Part shown: positions 5,762 through 14,046 of the stretch, piece after piece | Layout: each line of letters opens with the position of its first letter | Position numbering within the stretch: position 1 is the first letter of the stretch | Source: CAITSH01 sp945892985 | Lineage (GTDB): Bacteria > Pseudomonadota > Gammaproteobacteria > Burkholderiales > SG8-39 | Reading direction: 5' to 3' | Assembly: GCA_945892985.1 (NCBI GenBank) | Contig: CAMDDU010000026.1 | Location: forward strand, 1-55,373 | Length of the DNA stretch: 55,373 bases | Program-made: the position numbers and the translations under genes | Notes under the pieces: generated by a model | Databases searched by the model: none | What the model was told of the DNA's origin: nothing | The model's input: the letters and a program-made list of their open reading frames with translations, nothing else

Positions 5762-7942
5762 ATGAGCATCCGCATCATCACCAGCACCTGCACCGAATGC
5801 CTCGTCCAGTGCGGCTCGCTGATCCACATGGACGGCGATGCGGTGCTCAAGATCACCGGCAACCCCGATCACCCGGCTTCGCAGGGCGCGTTCTGCGTCA
5901 AGGGCGCCAACGCGCCCCTCGCCAACCGCAACAGTCCGATGCGCATCACCCATCCGCTGCGCCGCGTCGGGGCGCGCGGCGAAGGCAAATGGCAGCGCAT
6001 CAGTTGGGACGAAGCGCTGGAGGGCATCGCGTTGCGCCTCGGCGAAGTCAAGGCCCGCCACGGCGGCACCGCCATCGCCGGCGCCTCGGCCACCTTCACG
6101 CAAAGCCGCGGCACCGCAATGCGCTTGCTGCTGCGCTGCCTCGGCTCGCCCAATTACATGATCAACCAGGACATGTGCCACGGCGGTCGCGCCACGGCGG
6201 CGGTGCTTACCGGGTTTGGCGGCGCGCCCGGCGGCGAACTGGCGCACGCGCGCGTCATCCTGGTGGTCGGCAAGAGTCCGTCCGAATCCGATGTCATTGA
6301 ATGGAAGCACATCAAGGAAGCCAAGGCGGCCGGCGCCAAGCTGATCGTCATCGACCCGCGCAATACCAAGATCGCGCGGCTTGCCGACCTGTGGCTCACC
6401 CCCAAGACAGGCACCGATGTCGCACTGGCGCTGTCGCTGGCGCATGTGATGTTCAGCGAAGACCTGATCAACCACGACTTTGTCGAGCAGTGGTGCAGCG
6501 GCACTGAAGCCCTGCGTGCGCGCGCCGCCGAATACCCGCCCGAGCGCGCGGCAGATATTACCGGCGTGCCGGCAACGGCGATTGCCGAAGCGGCACGGAT
6601 ATTCGCCACGGGCGGCCCGGCCAGCATGGTGCTGGGCCACGGCATCGATGCGCATGCCGGCGGGGTCGATACCGCGATGGCCTTCCAGGCGCTGCTCGGG
6701 CTCACCGGCAACATCGACCGGCCAGGCAGCAATCGCGCGGCGAAACAAATACCCGGCTATCGCGGCGGTTTCGCCTATTTCAGCAGCGGTGCGGAATTCC
6801 AGCTGCCGCTGGAACTCGACCAAAAAATCCTCGGTGGCGAACGCTTCCCGCTGTGGACGGGCGCCGACACCTATTCCCACACCTGCCACAACCCGGCGGT
6901 GTTCGACGCCATAGAGACCGGCCTGCCCTACCCGGTGCGCGCCATGCTGATCAGCGGCACCAACCTGGTCTGCACCTATCCCGACCAGGAGCGCACCGTG
7001 GCCGCGCTGAAAAAACTCGACCTGTTGGTTGTCGCAGCCGACCAGATGACGCCGACTGCGGAACTGGCAGATTTTTTCCTGCCCAAGACCACACTGCTCG
7101 AAGAAGAAGAACTGCTCTCAAGTCAGAGCCAACCCTGCCTGCAACTGACGCAACGCGTGTTCGCGCCACTGGGCGAGGCAAAAAACGACCTCGAGATTGC
7201 GATCGCGCTGCGCGACAAGCTGCGCAGCCACGGCCTGATCGACTACGAACTGATGCCGTGGCAGGATGCCGCCGCCTACCTCGACTACGCGCTCGCCAAC
7301 ACCGGCGTGTCGCTGGAGACGCTGCGCGATAAAGGCTATGTCGCCATTCCCTACGGCTACGAAGAGTACAAAAAAACCGGCTTCAAGACGCCGAGCAAAA
7401 AATTTGAATTCAGCTCCAGTCGGCGCCAGCAAGCCGGGCATGACCCGCTGCCTGCCTACCAGCCGCCCGCTTACGCCGGCGTCACCGGCTTCGACCTGAC
7501 ACTGCTGACCGGCATACGCAGCCTTGCCTTGCACCACTCGCGCTTTCACAACCACGCCTGGGCGCGGCGCATGAAAAACGCGCCCGAACTGGTCATCCAT
7601 CCGGACACCGCGGCGCGGCTCAACATCGGCCGCGACGACTGGGTATGGGTGCAAACGCGGCACAAAACGCCACGCGCGCTGCTCAAGGCGAAACTCAGCG
7701 ACGAGGTGCCATCGCACATCGTCGCGACCGGCATGGGCTGGTGGTTCCCGGAACTGAGCGGGCCGGAACACGGCGTGCCGCTGTTCAACATCGGCTCGAG
7801 CATGGCCTATGGCCCGGAATTTGATCCGATCTGCGGCTCGCCGTCCGAATCGCGCAACACCGCCTGCCGCATTGCGCGCGCCGACCCAGCCGAAATTGCC
7901 GGCCTGATCGGACAGATCGATACCGCGCCTACTCGGGCTTGA
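5762..7942 (+). CDS. Molybdopterin (bis-MGD) oxidoreductase, cytoplasmic
   Basis: 726 residues of the DMSO-reductase superfamily. An N-terminal [4Fe-4S] site is formed by Cys10, Cys13, Cys17 and Cys45 (STCTECLVQCG; GAFCVKG), followed by RITHPLRRVG and WDEALEGIA, standard for this family. A Cys in NQDMCHGGRATAA at the usual metal-ligand position could coordinate Mo or W. The C-terminal molybdopterin-binding domain is present (ELVIHPDTAARLNIGRDDWV). There is no Tat signal, so the enzyme should be cytoplasmic. No iron-sulfur or membrane-anchor subunit lies beside it. Substrate is unknown: reductases for sulfur compounds, formate-type enzymes and hydratase or transhydroxylase types share this layout. 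It overlaps the convergent Bug remnant at its 3' end by 14 bases. Confidence 0.9.
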   Translation: MSIRIITSTCTECLVQCGSLIHMDGDAVLKITGNPDHPASQGAFCVKGANAPLANRNSPMRITHPLRRVGARGEGKWQRISWDEALEGIALRLGEVKARHGGTAIAGASATFTQSRGTAMRLLLRCLGSPNYMINQDMCHGGRATAAVLTGFGGAPGGELAHARVILVVGKSPSESDVIEWKHIKEAKAAGAKLIVIDPRNTKIARLADLWLTPKTGTDVALALSLAHVMFSEDLINHDFVEQWCSGTEALRARAAEYPPERAADITGVPATAIAEAARIFATGGPASMVLGHGIDAHAGGVDTAMAFQALLGLTGNIDRPGSNRAAKQIPGYRGGFAYFSSGAEFQLPLELDQKILGGERFPLWTGADTYSHTCHNPAVFDAIETGLPYPVRAMLISGTNLVCTYPDQERTVAALKKLDLLVVAADQMTPTAELADFFLPKTTLLEEEELLSSQSQPCLQLTQRVFAPLGEAKNDLEIAIALRDKLRSHGLIDYELMPWQDAAAYLDYALANTGVSLETLRDKGYVAIPYGYEEYKKTGFKTPSKKFEFSSSRRQQAGHDPLPAYQPPAYAGVTGFDLTLLTGIRSLALHHSRFHNHAWARRMKNAPELVIHPDTAARLNIGRDDWVWVQTRHKTPRALLKAKLSDEVPSHIVATGMGWWFPELSGPEHGVPLFNIGSSMAYGPEFDPICGSPSESRNTACRIARADPAEIAGLIGQIDTAPTRA

Positions 7943-8312
7943 TGCCCGAAGCCTTGATGATCGCCGGCAAGCGCTTGCCGGCAGCGCTGATGGTTGCAGC
8001 CATTTCTGCCGGCGTATTGCCTATCGGCGCACCCGAGCCGTCGGCATCAAACATCTGCTGGAACTTCGGTGTCCGGATCGCGCGCGCAACGCTTTGCTGC
8101 AATTTGGCAATGATCTCGGGCGGCGTCTTTGCCGGCACCCACAGCCCGAACAACAGCGTCGCCTCATAAGCCTTGAACTCCGGCGTCTCGGCCACCGTCG
8201 GCACATCGGGCAGCACAGCAAGGCGCGACGTGCCGGTCACCGCCAGCGCGCGCAAGCGCCCGGTCGACAATGGCGAGGCCAAACCACAATCCATCTCGAT
8301 CGGAATCGTGGC
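7929..8312 (-). pseudogene. Bug/TctC receptor, 5'-truncated remnant
   Basis: The C-terminal 40 percent of a tripartite tricarboxylate receptor (Bug family): GRLRALAVTGTSRLAVLPD, PTVAETPEFKAYE, FGLWVPAKTPPEIIAKL. The reading frame can be followed upstream to about 8312 and then family similarity ends; there is no signal peptide or lobe-1 region. It ends in GIKPE, the normal family ending. It probably served the molybdoenzyme cluster before deletion. Confidence 0.8.
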
Positions 8313-8405
8313 TGCATGACATCTTGGCCTTCGTCCAAGGCTCGGCGGGTACTCTCATCCCTCTATCGAATTGGCTGGACGCTCAAGCGCCAATCGGCGC
8401 TCTCA

Positions 8406-8529
8406 TAAAACCCTTTTCCGGCCTGACTGGCCTGATTTCGTGTTCGCCTTCCATAATGGTGAAGAAATCGGCCCGCGCATGCTTGCCCGAATCGAAAAAT
8501 ATACCGGATTGAGACCTGACGACCTGTGA
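8406..8529 (+). pseudogene. C-terminal fragment of an unidentified protein
   Basis: The frame ending in TGA 8527-8529 reads as a natural-looking protein end: LFRPDWPDFVFAFHNGEEI, then GPRMLARIEKYTGLRPDDL. It has good coding composition but no start. It lies between a truncated Bug gene and an intact Bug gene, so it is likely debris of a deletion or insertion. The remaining bases of 8313-8745 show no gene I can support; a hydrophobic 67-residue frame at 8609 is probably chance. Confidence 0.4.
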
Positions 8530-8745
8530 CCAGATCGTCCTGCCACCCAAGCGCGCCGTCGAGCCCGACGTTCCGGAAACGGCACGTGGCTCACAACGAA
8601 CCTTAGGCATGAAGCGAACACTTCTCACGAATCGACTTCTCGCGCTGTGGGCATTGATAGGTCCGCCACTGGTATTTGGCACGTTCATTCAATGGGTGAT
8701 CTTCGTCTGCGCACAGCCCGGTGCGCCTGCTTCGCCGCCGACCGC

Positions 8746-9726
8746 TTACTCTGCCTTGATGCCGGCCTCGGTGACCGCCCTGCCCCACTTGGCGTATTCA
8801 CTTTTTACATAGGCGCCGAATTCTTCGGGCGTGCTGCCAAGCGGATCGGCGCCAAGGTCCATCATGCGCTTGCGCACATCGGGCGAGGCGGTGGCCTTGC
8901 GCGTTTCTTCAGACAGGCGATCGATGATGGCCTTGGGGGTTTTGGCCGGGGCGAACACCCCAAACCATGCCGTGACATCAAAACCGGTGAGGCCTTGCTC
9001 GGCGAGCGTGGGCAACTCGGGCATGCTCGCGAGGCGCTTGGCGCTGGTGACGCCGATGCCGCGCAATTGGTTGCCGCGCAGTCGCGGGATGATGCTCACC
9101 GAGGTGCCAAAGGCCATCGGTACCTGGTTGCCCAGGATGCCGGTGAGTACCGCGCCGCCACCCTGGTAGGGCACCAGCGTGAGTTCAACGCCGCCTATCG
9201 ATTTGAGCAGCAGCGACGACAGGTGCGGGGTGCTGCCAAATCCGGGAATGCCCATTGATGCGCCGGGATTGGCTTTCATCCAGGCCAGCAGCTCGCGCAG
9301 GTTGTTGGCGGGCACCGAGGGATTGAGCACCAGAATGTCCGGCGCCGCGGCCACGCTCGATACCGGCGCAAGCTCATCGAGCGTGAACCCGAGGCCCTTC
9401 ATGAAGTGCGGGTTGATGGTGTTGGCGATGGAGCCAAGCAGGATGGTGTGGCCGTCAGGGGCGGCCTTGGCCACCGACTCGGAGCCGAGGTTGCCGCTGG
9501 CGCCGGCGCGGTTGACCACCAGCACCTGCTGGCCCAGTTGCTCGCTGAGTTTTTGCGCCAGGATGCGCGCCACCGTATCGGGTGTGCTGCCCGCCGAGGA
9601 AGGCGCGATCAGCGTGATCGGGCGCGATGGCCAGGCTTGCGCCAGCGCAGCGGCGGGAAACAGCGAGGGGATCAGCATGGCAAACAAGGCGGAGAGACAG
9701 TACGTACGCATGGGCGGTTCTTTCAT
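8746..9726 (-). CDS. Bug/TctC family extracytoplasmic receptor
   Basis: 326 residues, full length for the family. It has a signal peptide (MRTYCLSALFAMLIPSLF, cleavage near ALA-QAWP), then WPSRPITLIAPSSAGSTPDT, VVNRAGASGNLGSESVAKAA, DGHTILLGS, LVPYQGGGAVLTG, and a C-terminal EFGAYVKSEYAKWGRAV. Bug proteins bind carboxylates or other small molecules in the periplasm with a two-lobed fold. The ATG at 9726 overlaps the stop of the GST gene (ATGA), so the upstream Met is a credible start; the Met at 9711 is the alternative. It is the third gene of an operon with the cyclodeaminase-like and GST genes. No TctA/TctB partner is nearby. Confidence 0.93.
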   Translation of the reverse strand: MKEPPMRTYCLSALFAMLIPSLFPAAALAQAWPSRPITLIAPSSAGSTPDTVARILAQKLSEQLGQQVLVVNRAGASGNLGSESVAKAAPDGHTILLGSIANTINPHFMKGLGFTLDELAPVSSVAAAPDILVLNPSVPANNLRELLAWMKANPGASMGIPGFGSTPHLSSLLLKSIGGVELTLVPYQGGGAVLTGILGNQVPMAFGTSVSIIPRLRGNQLRGIGVTSAKRLASMPELPTLAEQGLTGFDVTAWFGVFAPAKTPKAIIDRLSEETRKATASPDVRKRMMDLGADPLGSTPEEFGAYVKSEYAKWGRAVTEAGIKAE

Positions 9727-10556
9727 TGCGGGTTTGGTTTTGCAGGAGAAGGGTATCGCGGGTCGTTGACAAGCTTGTGCTTTGCCTCGGCGCGTATCGC
9801 ATCCGAAGGAACAGGCAGCCGCTCTTTTTCAGGCGGGCGGGCTTGCTGCACGCTGGCTTGCGCCAGAACGCGCGCCGACCATGCGGCGCCGGCGGGCAGA
9901 CCGTCCCACACAAAACCGCAGCCCAGGTTGGCAATGCGCTCGGCAAAGGGCGCCATGGCGATGTCGGCAAGCGTAAAAGCGCCGCCCAGCAGCCAGCCCT
10001 GCCGCTCGGGGGCGGCTTGTGCGTGCAGCGTGGCGTCAATGCGCGCCGCAACGGCGCGGGCCGCCAGCAGGCTCGTCGTCAATTTGGCATGGTCTATGGA
10101 CGGATGGGCGCCATCAATAAACTTGCGCCGCCGCTCGGGCAGCGGATGGCGCGCAACCAGAATATCGAGCTCGGCACGCGGCATCGCCGCGAGCACCGGC
10201 TTGTACAGCAACTCGAAGCTCGCATCGCGCACGGCGGCGTGCGCGACATCATCATGAAACTTCAGCCAGCGGCGCATGTGCAGGCGGCCAAGCGCGTCGA
10301 CCGGGCGCAAGGGCGTTTCACGGAAGACCTCGTCGAGGTATTCACAAATCGGCGATGAGTCGTAAAGCGCTCGCCCGTCGTGCACCAGCGTCGGCACCAC
10401 ACCCTCGGGGTTGATCGCAAGGTAGGCGGGCAAGGTGTGCTCAAAGCGCAGCAAGGCCACAGGGTGGCTGGTCCATGCGAGGCCCTTGGCCGCGAGCACC
10501 ATGCGCACCTTGTAGGAGTGCACCGAATTCCATTCGTGCCAGAGTTCCAGCGCCAT
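9723..10556 (-). CDS. Glutathione S-transferase family protein
   Basis: 277 residues. The N-terminal thioredoxin-like domain begins LELWHEWNSVHSYKVRM and holds the glutathione-binding NPEGVVPTLVHDG and YDSSPICEYLDE. An all-helical C-terminal domain follows, with LLGGAFTLADIAMAPFAERI. This is the layout of cytosolic GSTs that conjugate or cleave glutathione adducts, including etherases and isomerases in aromatic catabolism. The Ser in NSVHSYKV could be the catalytic residue. It is 3 bp from the upstream cyclodeaminase-like gene and overlaps the downstream Bug gene by 4 bp. The substrate is unknown; the long C-terminal tail is family-atypical. Confidence 0.85.
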   Translation of the reverse strand: MALELWHEWNSVHSYKVRMVLAAKGLAWTSHPVALLRFEHTLPAYLAINPEGVVPTLVHDGRALYDSSPICEYLDEVFRETPLRPVDALGRLHMRRWLKFHDDVAHAAVRDASFELLYKPVLAAMPRAELDILVARHPLPERRRKFIDGAHPSIDHAKLTTSLLAARAVAARIDATLHAQAAPERQGWLLGGAFTLADIAMAPFAERIANLGCGFVWDGLPAGAAWSARVLAQASVQQARPPEKERLPVPSDAIRAEAKHKLVNDPRYPSPAKPNPQ

Positions 10557-10559
10557 GGC

Positions 10560-11657
10560 TCAGGGTGACGAAACGTCGTTGTTGCGTCGCTGCATGAAGA
10601 GTTCCATCGGCAACTCGGTGCCGATGCCGCGTTCGCGCGCCACTTCGAGCACGCGTTTGCACACCGCGGCGAACTGGTTGCCCATGCCGCCGTTGTTGTT
10701 GTGATAGGTGAGCTGCACTTGGCTGCTGCGCCGGGGCGCACGGCCGGTGACGAGTTCGCCGATTTCGCTGATCTTGTCCCAGGTAATAAGGCCGCGGCGC
10801 AGCGGTTCCATCAGCTCGGGCTGGTCGTCGAGTTCAATCTGCGCCTTGAGGTTCACGGTAATAAGGTCGGCGCGTTGCGCGCACGCGTCATCGAGTTCGC
10901 GGCGCGGGTCAAAGCGGCTGGGCGAGAGCATGCCCACAACGTGGCTGCCCGGCGCCAGCCAGTCGCCAAACAGGATGGGGCCGGCCGCATTGGAGGCGGC
11001 GATGGCGATATCGGCACCGCGCACCGCCTGCTCCGGGTTGTCCACAGCCGTGGCCTCAAGGCCGAAGCGCTCGCCCATCTGGTCGGCAAAACGCGCGCGG
11101 TTGGCCGGTGTTGGCGAGTACACGCGCAGGCGCTTGAGCGAAGGGCGCACGACCTTCATTGCCTCGACCTGCGCCGCCGCCTGCTTGCCCGAACCAAGTA
11201 TGGCGATGGTCTCGGCGTTCTCGCGCGCGAGGTATTTGGCCGCCACGGCCGAGGTCGCGCCCACGCGCAGCGCCGACACGGCGTGGTCGTGGACGATGCC
11301 TATGAGTTCGGTGGTGTGCATGTCCCACACCAGCACAAAGCCCGATACGTCACCGCGAAATTCCAGGCGCTCCTTGTCGTTGCGCATCGGTTTTGCGATT
11401 TGCGCCACGTCCACGCGCAGCGCCGTCACATCCATGGCCGGCACCGTGCCGCCTATGACATTGAGCCAGGCCCAGCGCGGTTCGCCCCAGTTCTTGCCGC
11501 TGCCATCGAGCGGCGAATGAATGCGCCGTCGCGGCATGACCTCGGCATGGCCATCACCAAGGTCGCGAAACGAGGCTTCGACAAGGTCTATGGCCTCGGC
11601 CATGGACACCAGGCCGCGTGCCTGGTCGTTGGTGACGATGAGGGTGGTGTCGCGCAT
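10560..11657 (-). CDS. Ornithine cyclodeaminase / mu-crystallin family protein
   Basis: 365 residues. Family marks include PRRRIHSPLD near the start, HDHAVSALRVGATSAVAAKYL with the Arg of the active site, the Rossmann nucleotide-binding IAILGSGKQAAAQVEAM, and later GDWLAPGSHVVGM. The family comprises NAD(P)-dependent cyclodeaminases, ketimine reductases and dehydrogenases of imino or amino acids. It is the first gene of a tight three-gene operon with a GST and a Bug receptor, which suggests a catabolic rather than biosynthetic role. The exact substrate cannot be read. Confidence 0.88.
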   Translation of the reverse strand: MRDTTLIVTNDQARGLVSMAEAIDLVEASFRDLGDGHAEVMPRRRIHSPLDGSGKNWGEPRWAWLNVIGGTVPAMDVTALRVDVAQIAKPMRNDKERLEFRGDVSGFVLVWDMHTTELIGIVHDHAVSALRVGATSAVAAKYLARENAETIAILGSGKQAAAQVEAMKVVRPSLKRLRVYSPTPANRARFADQMGERFGLEATAVDNPEQAVRGADIAIAASNAAGPILFGDWLAPGSHVVGMLSPSRFDPRRELDDACAQRADLITVNLKAQIELDDQPELMEPLRRGLITWDKISEIGELVTGRAPRRSSQVQLTYHNNNGGMGNQFAAVCKRVLEVARERGIGTELPMELFMQRRNNDVSSP

Positions 11658-11754
11658 GAAAGGGCTCGGGGAAAAATGGGGCCATCATAACAAAAGTGGG
11701 CGGCGCGCCGACTGCGCTTTACTCCGCGAGGATCTAGGCGCTCCCTGCTCCATT

Positions 11755-11788
11755 GCTTGAAACCCGCGCCAGATGGCGCTTTGCAGGC
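11755..11788. repeat. Degenerate copy of the GCTGGAAA palindromic repeat
   Basis: GCTTGAAACCCGCGCCAGAT followed by GGCGCTTTGCAGGC resembles the clean copies at 27171 and 49413 with substitutions in the arms. It lies in the 387-bp gap between the divergent cyclodeaminase operon and the kinase. That gap otherwise shows no supported gene. Confidence 0.45.
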
Positions 11789-12044
11789 GATTGCCCGCTT
11801 AAGTTGTCAGCGTTTTAAGTTGTAAATAATGCGGTGCTCAGGCGCTCGCGCTTGCCAAGTTACGGTGCCTATCTGAATCTGCCGAAAAAAGCCAAGACCG
11901 CGTCGCTTGCCGCACAGATTAACGCCGCCCTCGCGCAGTCCTGCGGTCCTGCAGTCCTCAGGTAGCGAACTGTTGTACAGGGCAAAAATAAGCGAGGCGC
12001 AACCGCGTTACACTGCTCACCCGTTACAGAGCAAGGGGTAGATT

Positions 12045-13433
12045 TTGATATCGACCCAAACTTTTTATTCCGTTTTCCTCTTGCTGTCCTGCGGGTTGTT
12101 GGTGCAGTTTGCGCCGCCCTATGGCCGGGCGTTTCTCAAATTGTCTGGGCCTTACTGGCGCGTTGCGTTGATCTTTCTGGCGCTGTCTGCGCTCGGGTTT
12201 TGGTTGAGTCCGAATATTCCAGATCCCTTCCTGACCCTTGCCAACGCGGCCTATGTGGCTTCCGCGTTTAAGCTGGTGGTGATGGTGATCAATACGCGCC
12301 GGCCTTTGCAACACCGCAAGGTTTGGTGGTGGTTCTTTGCAGGTATGGCGCTCTGGGTCTTCGTATTTGAATTGCTGCGCGAAGAGGGGGCGGTTACCTA
12401 CGTCTGGCGGGTGTGCATGGTGGCGGGTTCGATTGCCCTCGCATTTGCACTGGTCACCCTCATCACATACCGGCGCATCGGTTCAGAGCGCACTCCGCAG
12501 TTTTCGATCGCCATCGCTTGTGGACTGGTTTGTGCCGTCGCACTGTTGCTGCGGGCGTGGATGACATGGAACAGCGGTACGGTGGTTTTAAGCCTCTACG
12601 ATGAGCCGGCCGTGACGGGCACGATCCGCACCGTTGCCGTGGTTTTTCATTTCACGATGTTCCTGATGATCAATAATTCATTCACCACCACCCTGACCAC
12701 TATCAAGGATATTGAAAACCGGGAGTTGGTTACGGGGCTGGAGGCTGCGAATAAAGCGGCCGCAACCGGCGCCCTGTCAGCGGCGATCGCGCATGAACTC
12801 AATCAACCGCTGGGTGCGATGCGGCTTAACCTGCAGTTGCTGCAGGATATATTGCCGCAACAGGATGCGGCCAATCCGCTGGTCAAAGAAATTGTCCACG
12901 ACCTGATTCAGGATATCTGTCGCGCCTCCAACATCATCACCGGGCTGAGGGGTATTTTTTCCAAGGATGATGTCAGGTTCGAGACTCTGGATTTGACTCG
13001 GTTGATTGAATCCGTTTGTGAAATCGCCGGCTTGCACGCCAGAAGAACGGGCATTGCCATCAGGCTCGATCTGGTGCCGGGTGTGATGGTCGCTTTGCAT
13101 CCGAATGAGTTCCAGCAGGTAATACTCAATTTGATTAACAACGCAGTCAACGCACTCAACAGGCTTGAGAAGTCCGGCCGGGAAATCACGGTGCAAACCC
13201 GCGTGCAGGATAATAAATTGCAGCTGAGCGTTGCAGACAACGGCCCGGGCATTGATGCCGCGTTGAAGGACCGCATTTTCGATATTTTCAAAAGCAACCG
13301 CCCTGAAGGCATGGGCCTGGGACTATGGCTGAGCAAGCATATCGTCGAGCGAAACAACGGCAGCCTGCGATGCGAAAACCTGCCTGCGGGCGGCGCCCGG
13401 TTTATTGTCGAGCTGCCGGTTTATAGGCCTTAG
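12045..13433 (+). CDS. Sensor histidine kinase with multi-TM N-terminal domain
   Basis: 462 residues. Residues 1 to about 225 form about seven hydrophobic segments, a membrane sensor without a large periplasmic loop. The kinase core follows: H-box AIAHELNQPLGAMRLNL, N-box NLINNAVNAL, G1 VADNGPGID, and G2 GMGLGLWLSKHIVE. The H-box with ELNQPL is typical of kinases paired with FixJ/NarL-type regulators. A TTG start at 12045 is chosen because AAGGGG lies about 9 bases upstream. A FixJ-type response regulator lies convergently just downstream and is the likely partner. The stimulus is unknown; the nearby catabolic operons are candidate targets. Confidence 0.93.
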   Translation: MISTQTFYSVFLLLSCGLLVQFAPPYGRAFLKLSGPYWRVALIFLALSALGFWLSPNIPDPFLTLANAAYVASAFKLVVMVINTRRPLQHRKVWWWFFAGMALWVFVFELLREEGAVTYVWRVCMVAGSIALAFALVTLITYRRIGSERTPQFSIAIACGLVCAVALLLRAWMTWNSGTVVLSLYDEPAVTGTIRTVAVVFHFTMFLMINNSFTTTLTTIKDIENRELVTGLEAANKAAATGALSAAIAHELNQPLGAMRLNLQLLQDILPQQDAANPLVKEIVHDLIQDICRASNIITGLRGIFSKDDVRFETLDLTRLIESVCEIAGLHARRTGIAIRLDLVPGVMVALHPNEFQQVILNLINNAVNALNRLEKSGREITVQTRVQDNKLQLSVADNGPGIDAALKDRIFDIFKSNRPEGMGLGLWLSKHIVERNNGSLRCENLPAGGARFIVELPVYRP

Positions 13434-13454
13434 GGCGGTTGCTGCAGGCGCTGA

Positions 13455-13472
13455 TGTTTCACTTGTGAAACA
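13455..13472. terminator. Perfect inverted repeat between convergent kinase and regulator genes
   Basis: TGTTTCAC TT GTGAAACA is an 8-bp perfect stem with a 2-base loop at the meeting point of the two genes, covering the last codons of the regulator. It has no long T-tract, so its role as a bidirectional terminator is only possible. Confidence 0.35.
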
Positions 13473-14046
13473 GCGCAAGCAACTCGGTGACGTTCGAAAC
13501 CCCGAGCTTTGCCATGAGGTTGCCGCGATGCATTTTTACCGTGCGCAGGCCGATGCCCAGGGCGTCGGCAATCGGCTGGCTGCGCATACCCTTGGCCACC
13601 AGGTCCAGTATTTCGGTTTCACGCCGGCTGAGCTTTTTGAGCAAGGCGGTTTTGATATCCGTGTCGGCGTTGCTGTAGATAAGAGCGCGGGAGATGGCGT
13701 TGAGCAACTCATCGGTGTCCACCGGTTTCAATAAAAAATCAGCAGCACCATGTTTTAAAGCAGAGATGACCTCGGTGATCTCACTTTCGCCCGAGAGAAA
13801 AATAACCGGTAGCTGCACGCCGCGTTCAATGAGGGCGCGTTGCACATCCAGTCCGCGCAGACCTTGCATACGCATATCCAGGATCGCGCAGTGCGCGTGT
13901 CCGTAGGACGAGTCTATGGATTCGATAAAACGCGCCGGATTATCGAACATCCTGACGAGATAGCCATGATGATTCAAGACGCGCTCCAGCGCGATGCGGG
14001 TGCTGGCATCGTCATCAACAATCAGTATGGTGCTCTGGGGCGGCAA
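13459..14046 (-). CDS. FixJ/NarL-family response regulator
   Basis: 195 residues. Receiver domain: acidic pair in ILIVDDDAS, phospho-acceptor Asp57 in AILDMRM, Ser85 in FLSGES, and Lys107 in FLLKPVD. A LuxR-type helix-turn-helix follows: LSRRETEILDLVAKGM and IGLRTVKMHRGNLMAKLGV. This is the two-domain layout of FixJ/StyR regulators. The start appears to be TTG at 14046. Tail-to-tail placement with the 7TM kinase, 25 bp apart, argues for a cognate two-component pair transcribed from separate promoters. Confidence 0.93.
   Translation of the reverse strand: MPPQSTILIVDDDASTRIALERVLNHHGYLVRMFDNPARFIESIDSSYGHAHCAILDMRMQGLRGLDVQRALIERGVQLPVIFLSGESEITEVISALKHGAADFLLKPVDTDELLNAISRALIYSNADTDIKTALLKKLSRRETEILDLVAKGMRSQPIADALGIGLRTVKMHRGNLMAKLGVSNVTELLALFHK

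Noticed and set aside
5699..6889. 396-residue reverse-strand frame opposite the molybdoenzyme
   Set aside because: A GC-rich shadow of a strongly recognisable gene; no motifs of its own.
11830..11966. Possible coding remnant reading SYGAYLNLPKKAKTASLAAQ
   Set aside because: Too short, no start and no recognised family; chance opening cannot be excluded.
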